Source of the DNA: Halomonas sp.
GTDB taxonomy: Bacteria; Pseudomonadota; Gammaproteobacteria; Pseudomonadales; Halomonadaceae
DNA length: 64,000 nt
Direction of reading: 5' to 3'
Assembly (NCBI RefSeq): GCF_011050415.1
Contig: NZ_DRFS01000005.1
Span: 1-64,000, forward strand
The stretch's first letter is position 1. Every line of letters begins with the position of its first letter. Positions 51,204-62,683 of this stretch are shown piece after piece. The position numbers and the translations under genes are program-made. The notes below the pieces were generated by a model, which was not told the DNA's origin, ran no database searches, and was given only the letters and a program-made list of their open reading frames with translations.

Positions 51204-52493
51204 TTATTGCCAGTGAGTAAGGCGATAGCGACGATAATAATGAATCAGTACGGCAGAGCGAACGAGGGTAAACAGCATAAACGCAAGCCAAAGGCCGTGA
51301 TTGCCTAACCCTTGGGTTAACCACCAAGCGGGTAGGTAGGCCGCAAGCGCAATAAAAATACTATTCCGCATTTCGCGCACGGCGGTGGTGCCAATAAATA
51401 CCCCATCAAGTAGGTAACTCCATACGGCTATCAACGGCATGACCACCATCCACGGTAGGTACTGCGCCGCTGTAGTGCGTACCTCTTCAAGGCCAGTAAG
51501 CAGTGCGATCAGGGCATTACCGCCTAACGCAAACAGTATGGCGGCAGCACCCGCCGTCCAGAAGGAGAAACGGGCGGCAGCGCGCACCGTGGCGGCAAAC
51601 TCGCGCCAGTCTTTACGACCGTAAGCGCGACCAATGAGTGATTCGGCGGCGTGGGCAAAGCCATCCAAGGCATAGCTCGTCAACATAATAAATTGTAGTA
51701 GCACCGCATTGGCAGCTAAGACCGTATCTCCCTGGCGGGCGCCTTGGGCAGTAAAAAATGCCATCGCAAACAGCAGACCAAGGGTGCGTACAAAAAGATT
51801 GGCGTTGACGTTAAACAGCGCTGCGTAAGCCGTCAGCGCTATCAGGCGCTCACGTAAGAAGTGGCCTTTTAAAAAGGCAAGTTGACGCATCACTAAGTAG
51901 CTGCCGAACGCTAACGCGCTGTAATCAGCGATTACGCTTGCCCAGGCCACTCCGTTGCTGGTCATTCCTAGCCCGACGACAAACCATAAATCCAGTACGA
52001 TATTCACGCTATTGGTTAACAGCAAAATCATTAACGTAACGCGTGAATTTTGCTGACCCAGAAACCAGCCCAGAATGGCGTAATTGGCTAGCACCGCTGG
52101 CGCTGACCAGAGGCGTATATGAGCGTATTCACGGGCTATGTTAGTAGCTACTTCGCTACCATCTAATAGCCACAAGCCTAGTGTAATCAGCGGTGAGGCA
52201 AACATAATAAGCAACGTGCCAATGACCAGCGCCATGATCAAGGACTGCCCTAGCAGGTTGCGCACATCAGTATCGCTTTCGCGCCCCATGGCTTGCGCGA
52301 CTAGCCCCGTGGTGCCCATGCGCAAAAAGCCAAACCCCCAGTAGAGAAAGCTAAACAGCGTGGCGCCTAAGGTAACGCCGGCGAGATAGCGAGAGTCGGG
52401 CAGGTGCCCGACCACGGCGGTATCCACCAACCCGAGTAGTGGAACGGTGATGTTGGAGAGAATGATTGGCCAGGCGAGGGCCCAAATTCGCAT
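51204..52493 (-). CDS. MATE-family efflux transporter (DinF-like)
   Basis: 429 residues with twelve membrane helices. The start MRIWALAWPIILSNITVPLL and the LVDTAVVGHL motif right after are typical of DinF-type MATE carriers, with a duplicated second half (LTSYALDGFAHAAESLIGRA). It exports organic cations or oxidised compounds using Na+ or H+. It begins 5 bp after the ferredoxin stop codon, so translation may be coupled. Confidence 0.92.
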   Translation of the reverse strand: MRIWALAWPIILSNITVPLLGLVDTAVVGHLPDSRYLAGVTLGATLFSFLYWGFGFLRMGTTGLVAQAMGRESDTDVRNLLGQSLIMALVIGTLLIMFASPLITLGLWLLDGSEVATNIAREYAHIRLWSAPAVLANYAILGWFLGQQNSRVTLMILLLTNSVNIVLDLWFVVGLGMTSNGVAWASVIADYSALAFGSYLVMRQLAFLKGHFLRERLIALTAYAALFNVNANLFVRTLGLLFAMAFFTAQGARQGDTVLAANAVLLQFIMLTSYALDGFAHAAESLIGRAYGRKDWREFAATVRAAARFSFWTAGAAAILFALGGNALIALLTGLEEVRTTAAQYLPWMVVMPLIAVWSYLLDGVFIGTTAVREMRNSIFIALAAYLPAWWLTQGLGNHGLWLAFMLFTLVRSAVLIHYYRRYRLTHWQ

Positions 52494-52498
52494 TAGGC

Positions 52499-52768
<270 letters not shown>

Positions 52769-52773
52769 TTAGG

Positions 52774-55175
<2,402 letters not shown>

Positions 55176-55365
55176 GCCGGGTTCCTCGTAATGCGGTGGT
55201 GGTAACAATTATCGGCAACGGTATGAGCAAATTAGGGCTAGTACCATGCGCTTAATAAGTACATTAATAAGTTCGTCAGGCGTGATCATAGCACCGGGCG
55301 CGTAACGGCGTCATGCCGCAAGCGTTCGAGACTGATAGAATCATGCTTTTCAGCCGAGTGATGGC

Positions 55366-56031
55366 ATGCAGCATAATTCTCGACCAGTGATCTCAAATCA
55401 GCCAGGTCCGCATCAGGATTTGATCCGCCGTGTAAACCGAGCGCTGGCGCATCCACTGCGCAAGCCGATCGCTGAACATACCAGGCATAACTTTACGTTT
55501 GCAGCAGAGTGGCTCCAGTCCCGCCAAGCCCCATTAATACTTGATTCAGGCTGTGGCGTGGGGATATCGACACGCCAACTGGCGTCGCAGTTCCCTTCTC
55601 ATGCCATTATGGGCGTGGATCGCAGTGAGGATCGCTTAGGGCGTGACCACGGTGAGCTGCCCGCTAATGCGCTACTGGTGAGGGCTGATCTTGTCGACTT
55701 CTGGCGCTTGGCCGAACAGGCCGGATGGGCACCAGAACGGCACTATTTGCTCTATCCAAACCCGTACCCCAAAGCTGGACACTTAAAAATGCGCTGGCAT
55801 GGCCATGCGGTTTTACCCACACTGTTGGCGCTTGGTGGTCGACTTGAGGTGCGCTCAAACTGGGCGATTTACGTTGAAGAGTTTTCCTTGGCGGTTGCTC
55901 AAGTAACTGGCAAGCAGGCAATGATTAACGAAATTACGCCTAAAGATAACTACTTAACCCCGTTTGAAGCTAAGTATGCTCAAAGCGGGCAGGTGCTCTG
56001 GACGTTGTGCGTTGATTTGCAGCGGACATAG
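55366..56031 (+). CDS. TrmB-like SAM-dependent methyltransferase
   Basis: 221 residues. The SAM-binding loop is ILDSGCGVGISTRQLA (about 58-73), MGVDRSEDRL (about 83) is the acidic loop, and YLLYPNPYPKAGHLKMRWHG (about 126-145) matches the TrmB stretch in which PNPxPK precedes the tRNA-binding helix. TrmB makes 7-methylguanosine at position 46 of tRNA. The C-terminal GQVLWTLCVDLQR differs from classic TrmB, so it may be a paralogue with another guanine target. No strong ribosome binding site. Confidence 0.75.
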   Translation: MQHNSRPVISNQPGPHQDLIRRVNRALAHPLRKPIAEHTRHNFTFAAEWLQSRQAPLILDSGCGVGISTRQLASQFPSHAIMGVDRSEDRLGRDHGELPANALLVRADLVDFWRLAEQAGWAPERHYLLYPNPYPKAGHLKMRWHGHAVLPTLLALGGRLEVRSNWAIYVEEFSLAVAQVTGKQAMINEITPKDNYLTPFEAKYAQSGQVLWTLCVDLQRT

Positions 56032-56127
56032 CGTTTGTTGGAGACGCGGACGCAGGTGCGAATGCTGCAGCTGGCTTATAAAGAGATGTTATTCCTAAAT
56101 AAATGTGCATTGAGGTAGGTTGACGTA

Positions 56128-57627
56128 ATGGATTTTTTTCACGCTTCTTTTATGGGTTCTATGTTTGGCTCAGGCCGCGTACGACGCTGGTCACTGGTGG
56201 CTGGATTTGCCACGGCGGCGCTATGTGCCAGTTCTAGCCTGTTCGCCGATTTCAATCGTTTAAGTCAGCTGCAGGATAAAGGGTTTTCGATTAGTGCTGA
56301 GGCACGCCTGTTGGACGCTGACTCGGGTTCAAACCCATTACTGGGTAGCCTAAACCCTGAGCGCCAGCTGTCGCCAGCATCGGTAACCAAGGCTTACTTA
56401 GCGGCGGCAGCGCTAGAGCGTTTTGGCCCACAGCACCGCTTTACCAGTCAGCTCGTTAGCTTAGGTAGTGTCGAGGGCGGCGTGTTGCGCGGCGATTTAG
56501 TGTTTGAAGGAGGCGGTGACCCAGGGCTGACCACTGAAAATCTGTGGCGCTTGGTGCAGCGCTTGCATTTGGCAGGTGTGCGTGAAGTTGATGGCGCGCT
56601 GGTGGTGAGCCAGTGGCGCTTTGGCCCTGTTGAGTGCATTACCACGGACCGCTGTAATGCCCGTACACGGGTGGCCAATGCGTATAGCGCGCCGCTCTCG
56701 TCGGCGGGGGTCAATTTCGGCAGTTGGTGCGTTAACGTCGCGCCGGCGGCGACCGCCGGTGAACCCGCCAGAGTAGGTCTGTGCGATAGCCAGACATCGC
56801 TAATCACCATTGATAATCAAGTGGTTACTCGACCAGCTAACAGCGGTACTGAAATTAGCGCTGAACGGATTACCGACGAGCGTGGCGACGTTATGCGCTT
56901 AACCGGGCAAATTTCAACCAATGCTTCCGCTCAAGATATCTATCGCGGCGCAGGCGATGCCGCCGATAAAACAGCGCAGGTGTTGATGGGCATGTTGAAT
57001 CAAGCTGGAATTCAGGTGCGTGAACCGTGGCGGGTCAGCTCAACGCAGCCACCCAGTAACGCACGGCGCTTGGCCGCGGTGGATAGCCAGCCGCTGCAAG
57101 AACTGTTGCTGCGTATTATGAATTACTCCAATAATTATATGGCCGATGTGCTGGCGCTGGATCTTGTGGACACGCCACAGGCGCAGCTACGACAAGCGGG
57201 TCAGGCCATTGAAACTTATGCTCAAGGCTTACCCGGTCACGGTCCGTTAACCATGTACAGTGGTAGCGGATTGACTACTGAAAACCGCACCTCCGCCCAA
57301 GGTGTTAACGTGATGCTGGAAAATATGTTCCACCAAAGTGCGCTGTTTCCAAGCTTCGTAGCCTCTTTTCAGTCCCCTGCCAATGGTGTAATGCGCTTTA
57401 TTCGCCGTGGCTCACCTACGTTCCAGAACAATGTCATGCTGAAAACCGGTACGCTCAATCAGCCGTTTGCTGTGCGCGCCGCCGCAGGCTATTTCCGCAC
57501 TGCACAGGGGCGCTGGGGGGTGTTTAGTGTCATGGTGAATGGCAGCAGCAGTACGCCCTATTTAAGCTGGCCTGAGGTGCTGGATCCACTGTCACTGGAT
57601 CTGGATGCAATGATTTTAGCGAACTAA
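56128..57627 (+). CDS. dacB: D-alanyl-D-alanine carboxypeptidase/endopeptidase (PBP4 type)
   Basis: 499 residues. Long N-terminus with a signal peptide (SLVAGFATAALCASSSLFA). Active-site motifs are SPASVTKAY (Ser-x-x-Lys, about 90-93), YSNNYMADVL (SxN) and MLKTGTLNQP (KTG), with the extra domains of class C PBP4. It trims or cuts peptide cross-links in the periplasm. Two Cys pairs in the insert (VECITTDRCNAR, WCVNVAP and LCDSQ) could form disulfides. GAGG precedes ATG 56128. Confidence 0.92.
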   Translation: MDFFHASFMGSMFGSGRVRRWSLVAGFATAALCASSSLFADFNRLSQLQDKGFSISAEARLLDADSGSNPLLGSLNPERQLSPASVTKAYLAAAALERFGPQHRFTSQLVSLGSVEGGVLRGDLVFEGGGDPGLTTENLWRLVQRLHLAGVREVDGALVVSQWRFGPVECITTDRCNARTRVANAYSAPLSSAGVNFGSWCVNVAPAATAGEPARVGLCDSQTSLITIDNQVVTRPANSGTEISAERITDERGDVMRLTGQISTNASAQDIYRGAGDAADKTAQVLMGMLNQAGIQVREPWRVSSTQPPSNARRLAAVDSQPLQELLLRIMNYSNNYMADVLALDLVDTPQAQLRQAGQAIETYAQGLPGHGPLTMYSGSGLTTENRTSAQGVNVMLENMFHQSALFPSFVASFQSPANGVMRFIRRGSPTFQNNVMLKTGTLNQPFAVRAAAGYFRTAQGRWGVFSVMVNGSSSTPYLSWPEVLDPLSLDLDAMILAN

Positions 57628-57661
57628 TTTAACTCCACGCTCACAAGCTGAGGCGACGTGC

Positions 57662-58033
57662 ATGAAACCTGGGCATACCGGCTTAACGCATTTAGTTCAC
57701 TCCACGCGCTATTCGCTGAAAGGCTTGAAAGCAGCGTTTAGAAACGAAGCAGCTTTTCGCCAAGAAGTGGTTATTACTGCGCTGCTGCTGCCTTTCGCCT
57801 GGTGGATAGGGGATAGCATCATTAGTTGGCTATTGCTGGTAAGTAGCCTGTTTTTTGTGCTGATCGTGGAGCTTCTCAACAGTGCTATCGAGAACGTGGT
57901 GGATCGGATCGGTACTGAGCACCACGAGCTTTCTGGTCGGGCGAAGGATATTGGTTCGGCGGCGGTGATGCTGTCACTGATCATGGCTGGACTCACCTGG
58001 GGGTTATTGGGCTGGCATAAGTTCTTTGCATAA
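57662..58033 (+). CDS. dgkA: Diacylglycerol kinase
   Basis: 123 residues with three membrane helices. LKAAFRNEAAFRQEVVITAL (about 20-39) and VELLNSAIENVVDRIG (about 67-82) carry the DgkA signature with the catalytic Glu in NSAIENVVD. It phosphorylates diacylglycerol to phosphatidic acid, recycling lipid left from osmoregulated periplasmic glucan synthesis. It follows dacB by 34 bp on the same strand and precedes glnE. Confidence 0.95.
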   Translation: MKPGHTGLTHLVHSTRYSLKGLKAAFRNEAAFRQEVVITALLLPFAWWIGDSIISWLLLVSSLFFVLIVELLNSAIENVVDRIGTEHHELSGRAKDIGSAAVMLSLIMAGLTWGLLGWHKFFA

Positions 58034-58102
58034 GCTCTTGGCTTAAGTTTTTAAGCGCAGACCGTTTTAAGTGGGCATTAAAACGCTTGGCAGCGAGGTG
58101 GT

Positions 58103-61075
58103 ATGGATATGAACGATGACTTTTTGCCGTTGGCGGTGCTGCCAGCGTCGTTGCACAAAACAACTAACGCTGCCTGGCAGCGGTTAAGCGACGCGCTTTC
58201 TCAAGCCGATAATATAGCCTCCATGACCAAGCAGGAGCTGCCTACAAGCAGTTGGCAAGCGCTTTCCGCTCAGCGGCGTGAAGCGTTAGCCAAAGTGCTT
58301 GCCATCTCAACGTTTGCCCTGGATACCTTGACGCGCTACCCCCACTGGCTAACTGAGCTGGATATTGCCGGAGAATTGGATGAAAACCTAGGTCGGGAGG
58401 AGCTGGCAGGCTGGCTTAATGAGTCGCTAGAGAGCACTGAAGACGAGGAGGCGATGCAGCGGGCGATTCGACGTTTTCGCCGTAAGCGTATGCTAGGCAT
58501 TATCTGGCGCGATCTTAACCGTGCCGAAGGCCAAACCATGTGGGATACCGCTCATGCGGTCTCCGAGCTTGCTGAAATGTGTCTTGAGGCGGCGTTAACC
58601 TGGCTTGAGCAGTTTTATGCGCCGCGCTGGGGGTTGCCCGCGCCCCGTAAGGATGGCTCACCACAGCGCCTTGTTATCCTGGGCATGGGCAAACTGGGGG
58701 CGGGGGAGTTAAATCTCTCTTCCGATGTTGATCTTATTTTTGCCTTCCCCGAAAAAGGCGACACCCAGGGAGGGCGCAAGCCCCTAGCGCATCAGGAGTA
58801 TTTTACCAAGCTTGGTCAAAAGCTGATTGCCGCCCTCGATGCGGTGACCGCTGATGGCTTCGCCTTCCGCGTTGATATGCGCTTGCGACCGTTGGGTGAC
58901 GGCGGACCGCTAGTGGGTAGTTTTGCCATGCTCTCCAGCTACTACCAGGATCAAGGCCGCGAGTGGGAGCGCTATGCAATGTTGAAAGCGCGCCCGGTGG
59001 CGGGTGATTTGGACGCAGGCGACGAACTGCTGGCGGGTCTACGACCCTTTGTGTATCGCAAATATCTAGATTTTGGCGCGATTGAGTCGCTGCGTGAGCT
59101 CAAAGCAATGATCAACCGCGAAGTAAAACGCAAAGGCATGCAGAGTAATATCAAGCTCGGCCCCGGCGGCATCCGTGAGGTCGAGTTTGTGGTGCAGGCG
59201 TTTCAGTTGATTCGTGGTGGCCGGGATACGGAACTGCAGGTCACGTCGCTTAAAACTGCACTCAAGCGCTTGCCTGATTTAGGGTTATTGCCGCAGGAGG
59301 TGGTCGATGAACTACTGCCCGATTACGCTTTTTTGCGTGATGTAGAACACGCCATTCAAGCCCTGGAAGATCGCCAGACGCAAACCTTGCCCAGCGATGA
59401 TATCGACCGTGAACGGGTAGCGTTGGCCATGGGCCATGAGGATTGGCCAGGGCTGATTGCTCAGCTAGATGAAGTGCGTGAGCGGGTACGCCAGCACTTT
59501 GATGCCGTGATTGCCGACCCGGAAGAGGATGTCGACGAGGCCAATGATGATAGCCAGCTTGGTTTGGCTCAGTGGCGGCTTATGTGGCGCGGCGAGCTGG
59601 ATACGGAGGAGGCGATTACCCATCTTAATGAGGCCGGCTTTAACGAGCCCGATAAAGCCCTGAAGAGGCTGCAGAGTCTTTACCACTCACGCCCAGTACA
59701 AAGCATGCAGCGAATTGGCTTTGAGCGTCTAGATGCGTTAATGCCGCTGCTGCTGGATGCCGTGGCAGATAACGAAGCACCGGATATTGCCCTGATAAGG
59801 GTGCAGCCGCTTATTGAGGCGGTGCTAAGGCGCACCGCTTACCTGGCGCTGCTGCGTGAAAACCCTCAGGCATTAGAGCACTTAATGCATCTGTGTGTGG
59901 CTAGCCCCTGGATTGCAGAGCAGCTGGCGCGCTACCCGATTCTGCTCGATGAACTGCTGACACCGGATACGCTATATACCCCCGCTGATAAAGCGCGTCT
60001 GGCCGATGAACTGCGCCAAACGCTGAACCGTTTACCCGAAGATGACGAAGAGGCACAGCTTGAAGCCCTACGGGTATTTAAGCACGCGAAAACATTACAT
60101 GTGGCAGCGTCGGATGTCGCAGGCACGCGGCATTTAATGAAAGTTAGTGATTACTTAACCTTTATCGCCGAAGTGATCCTTGATGCGGTATTGGCGATGG
60201 CCTGGAAGCATATCACCCGTAAACATGGCGTGCCGGAAGGCCTCAATACCCGCGAAGCTGCGTTCCTGATCGTCGGCTACGGCAAGTTGGGCGGCATCGA
60301 GTTGGGCTATAGTTCCGATTTAGACTTGGTGTTTCTGCATGATAGTGACGGCAAAGGCGCGACTGACGGCCCACGACCTATTGATACGCCGCTGTTTTTT
60401 ACCCGTTTAGGGCAAAGGATTATTCATTTGCTGACAGCGGTAACACCGGCAGGCTCTCTTTATGAGGTCGATATGCGCCTGCGGCCCTCAGGGAATTCAG
60501 GCCTGCTGGTGACTTCATTGGCAGCGTTTGCTGATTATCAGCGCCAAAATGCCTGGACCTGGGAGCATCAGGCGTTGGTGCGCGCCCGGGTGGTGGCAGG
60601 CAGCGATGCGCTGGCTGAGAAATTTAACCGACTGCGGGGCGATATCTTAGCTGGCGAGCGTGATAAAGCGGCACTGCGCGAAGAAGTCGTCAAAATGCGC
60701 CATAAAATGCGTGACCACCTTGGCAGTAAAGCAGCCAGCGGAACGTTTAACGTCAAGCATGATGCGGGCGGTATGGTGGATATTGAGTTTCTCTGCCAGT
60801 ACGCGGTGTTAGCGCTTGCTAACCAAACGCCTGCACTGCTTACCTACAGCGATAATATCCGTATTCTAGAGATTTTAACCGAGAGTGGGCACTTACCTGC
60901 AGAAGAGTCAGAGCGCTTGCGCGAGGCTTATTTAGCCTACCGAAGTGCTACTCACCGAATGGCACTCACTGGAGAAAAAGCGTTGGGTGATGGTGATGAG
61001 TTTCGTACTCATCGAGACGTTGTGACGGCGCTCTGGGAGCGCTTTCTTGAGCCACCCACCACCAATATTGTCTAG
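58103..61075 (+). CDS. glnE: Bifunctional glutamine synthetase adenylyltransferase/deadenylase
   Basis: 990 residues. Two nucleotidyltransferase halves are seen: deadenylase site in LGAGELNLSSDVDLIFAFPE (about 196-215) and adenylyltransferase site in YGKLGGIELGYSSDLDLVFL (about 730-749), each with a G-G/x-E-L and D-x-D pair. It adds or removes AMP on glutamine synthetase in response to PII and glutamine. Length is usual. It is last of the dacB-dgkA-glnE series on the plus strand, 41 bp before the AEC gene. Confidence 0.95.
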   Translation: MDMNDDFLPLAVLPASLHKTTNAAWQRLSDALSQADNIASMTKQELPTSSWQALSAQRREALAKVLAISTFALDTLTRYPHWLTELDIAGELDENLGREELAGWLNESLESTEDEEAMQRAIRRFRRKRMLGIIWRDLNRAEGQTMWDTAHAVSELAEMCLEAALTWLEQFYAPRWGLPAPRKDGSPQRLVILGMGKLGAGELNLSSDVDLIFAFPEKGDTQGGRKPLAHQEYFTKLGQKLIAALDAVTADGFAFRVDMRLRPLGDGGPLVGSFAMLSSYYQDQGREWERYAMLKARPVAGDLDAGDELLAGLRPFVYRKYLDFGAIESLRELKAMINREVKRKGMQSNIKLGPGGIREVEFVVQAFQLIRGGRDTELQVTSLKTALKRLPDLGLLPQEVVDELLPDYAFLRDVEHAIQALEDRQTQTLPSDDIDRERVALAMGHEDWPGLIAQLDEVRERVRQHFDAVIADPEEDVDEANDDSQLGLAQWRLMWRGELDTEEAITHLNEAGFNEPDKALKRLQSLYHSRPVQSMQRIGFERLDALMPLLLDAVADNEAPDIALIRVQPLIEAVLRRTAYLALLRENPQALEHLMHLCVASPWIAEQLARYPILLDELLTPDTLYTPADKARLADELRQTLNRLPEDDEEAQLEALRVFKHAKTLHVAASDVAGTRHLMKVSDYLTFIAEVILDAVLAMAWKHITRKHGVPEGLNTREAAFLIVGYGKLGGIELGYSSDLDLVFLHDSDGKGATDGPRPIDTPLFFTRLGQRIIHLLTAVTPAGSLYEVDMRLRPSGNSGLLVTSLAAFADYQRQNAWTWEHQALVRARVVAGSDALAEKFNRLRGDILAGERDKAALREEVVKMRHKMRDHLGSKAASGTFNVKHDAGGMVDIEFLCQYAVLALANQTPALLTYSDNIRILEILTESGHLPAEESERLREAYLAYRSATHRMALTGEKALGDGDEFRTHRDVVTALWERFLEPPTTNIV

Positions 61076-61116
61076 GAAGATGTGATGATGCCAAGGAGCA
61101 AGGTAGGGCTGCCCGC

Positions 61117-62010
61117 ATGATTGGACATATTCTGGCGACGCTATTGCCGGTATTCTTAATCGCGGGCTGTGGAGCTGCTTATGGGCGTTACCGTACCCCG
61201 GATATCCGAAGCCTCAATACGCTTAATATGGAACTGTTCGTTCCGTTGTTGGTATTTGCGGTGCTAGCGGATCGCCAGGCACCTTTAGCCGAGTATGCCT
61301 GGCTTGCCACAGCCGCCGTGGCGGTGGTGTTAGGGTCAGGCATTGTGCTGTGGCCGCTAGCTAAGTGGCTAAATCTGGATATTAAAACCTTTCTTCCTCC
61401 CATGATGTTCAACAATGCGGGCAATATGGGCGTGCCGCTATTGGTATTAGCCTTCGGCCCAGATGCGTTACCCGCCGCAGTGGTCGTGTTCATTGTTGAA
61501 ATGCTGCTGCACTTTTCGGTTGGGCTTTATATGCTCAACCCACGCACTTCGCTGTGGCGAATGCTGCGCATGCCGATTGTATTGGCGAGCCTGGCGGGTT
61601 TAACCGTCAATATTAGTGGGTTGCCTTTACCAGGCTGGCTGTTGGAAGCCATGCATATGCTGGGTGGGGTATGCATACCGCTGATGCTGTTTGCATTAGG
61701 GGTGCGGCTATTGGAGATCGACTTTAGCGATTGGCGTACCGGCATGCTAGGGGCGATACTGTGCCCGCTTTCTGGGTTAGTGATTGCCTTGCCACTGATG
61801 TGGTTGCTGCCACTCACCGAGCTACAAATGGCCGTTTTGCTGGTATTTGCCGCGCTGCCGCCGGCCGTGTTGAATTACTTGGTAGCTGAACAGTATAAAT
61901 TAGCGCCGCAGAAAGTAGCGTCGCTGGTGTTGATTGGGAACTTAGGCAGTTTGATAGTGATGCCGCTTACATTAGCGGCGGCATTCACATGGATATACGC
62001 GCCTATTTAG
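61117..62010 (+). CDS. AEC-family auxin-efflux-carrier-like transporter
   Basis: 297 residues, about ten membrane helices in two inverted halves (LPVFLIAGCGAAYGRYRTPD at the start, MMFNNAGNMGVPLLVLAFGP near 95-114, and NYLVAEQYKLAPQKVASLVL near 250). AEC/YfdV members are sodium- or proton-linked carriers of malonate or other small organic acids. Substrate unknown. The start ATG is 41 bp after glnE; no strong GGAG but GGAGCAAGG lies upstream. Confidence 0.85.
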   Translation: MIGHILATLLPVFLIAGCGAAYGRYRTPDIRSLNTLNMELFVPLLVFAVLADRQAPLAEYAWLATAAVAVVLGSGIVLWPLAKWLNLDIKTFLPPMMFNNAGNMGVPLLVLAFGPDALPAAVVVFIVEMLLHFSVGLYMLNPRTSLWRMLRMPIVLASLAGLTVNISGLPLPGWLLEAMHMLGGVCIPLMLFALGVRLLEIDFSDWRTGMLGAILCPLSGLVIALPLMWLLPLTELQMAVLLVFAALPPAVLNYLVAEQYKLAPQKVASLVLIGNLGSLIVMPLTLAAAFTWIYAPI

Positions 62011-62094
62011 TAAAACTAGCGATATAATAAAATTATGTATTTAGTAAAATTAATAGTAGCTATGCGGCAGATTAATTACTCATTCTTCAGCCGC

Positions 62095-62469
62095 TTAGCG
62101 GTCATCTTTAACTTCGTAATGGCCTTCTAACACTTCCTGATGTCCGGGACGAGTATTGTGTGAAGCTTCATGATGGGATGCTTGATGGGAAGCATAACTA
62201 CCACCAATATCTTGCGCCTGCTGAGCACGCATCTGCTCCATGCGCTTTTTCAATTTATGACGCATAAACGGCATCATTGCCCAGCCGATTAGTAAAAAAA
62301 ATAGGCCAAATACCACGCCTACTATCATTAACGCGCCAAAGGCTAACCAAGTGAAAAGCAGCTTCAAGCCGCCAGCCAAGCCAGTGGGTTGAGTCTGCGC
62401 TGCCCGGGCTCGCCATTGATTGGCGGCTTGCCATGCAGCGTTGCGTTGGTCGCGATTCATTTGTGGCAT
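62095..62469 (-). CDS. Small membrane protein of unknown function
   Basis: 124 residues from ATG 62469 (MPQMNRDQRNAAWQAANQWR), chosen since GGAGG lies 5 nt upstream. One hydrophobic stretch of about 38 residues (about 37-70; WLAFGALMIVGVVFGLFFLL) could form two membrane passes, followed by a basic region (RHKLKKRMEQMRAQQ) and a His-rich tail (YASHQASHHEASHN) that may bind metal. Not recognised. It is divergent from the BCCT gene and convergent with the AEC gene. Confidence 0.7.
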   Translation of the reverse strand: MPQMNRDQRNAAWQAANQWRARAAQTQPTGLAGGLKLLFTWLAFGALMIVGVVFGLFFLLIGWAMMPFMRHKLKKRMEQMRAQQAQDIGGSYASHQASHHEASHNTRPGHQEVLEGHYEVKDDR

Positions 62470-62683
62470 GAGAGCCTCCATCGGTTATTCGCATCCATTT
62501 GAACATAGTTGGTCGAGCAAGTTCACTTTTGAGCAATGGGTAGCGCGCCACGTTGCATCCTAGGTTTTGATACACGTAATCGGTCTAAACGTACCTGTAA
62601 ATGCAGTTAGGTTTTTCAAATGTTAGTATTTAGCTGTACAAGCGCGCGCCTAGTGCACAATGTTCATCTAACAGGACGGTTAT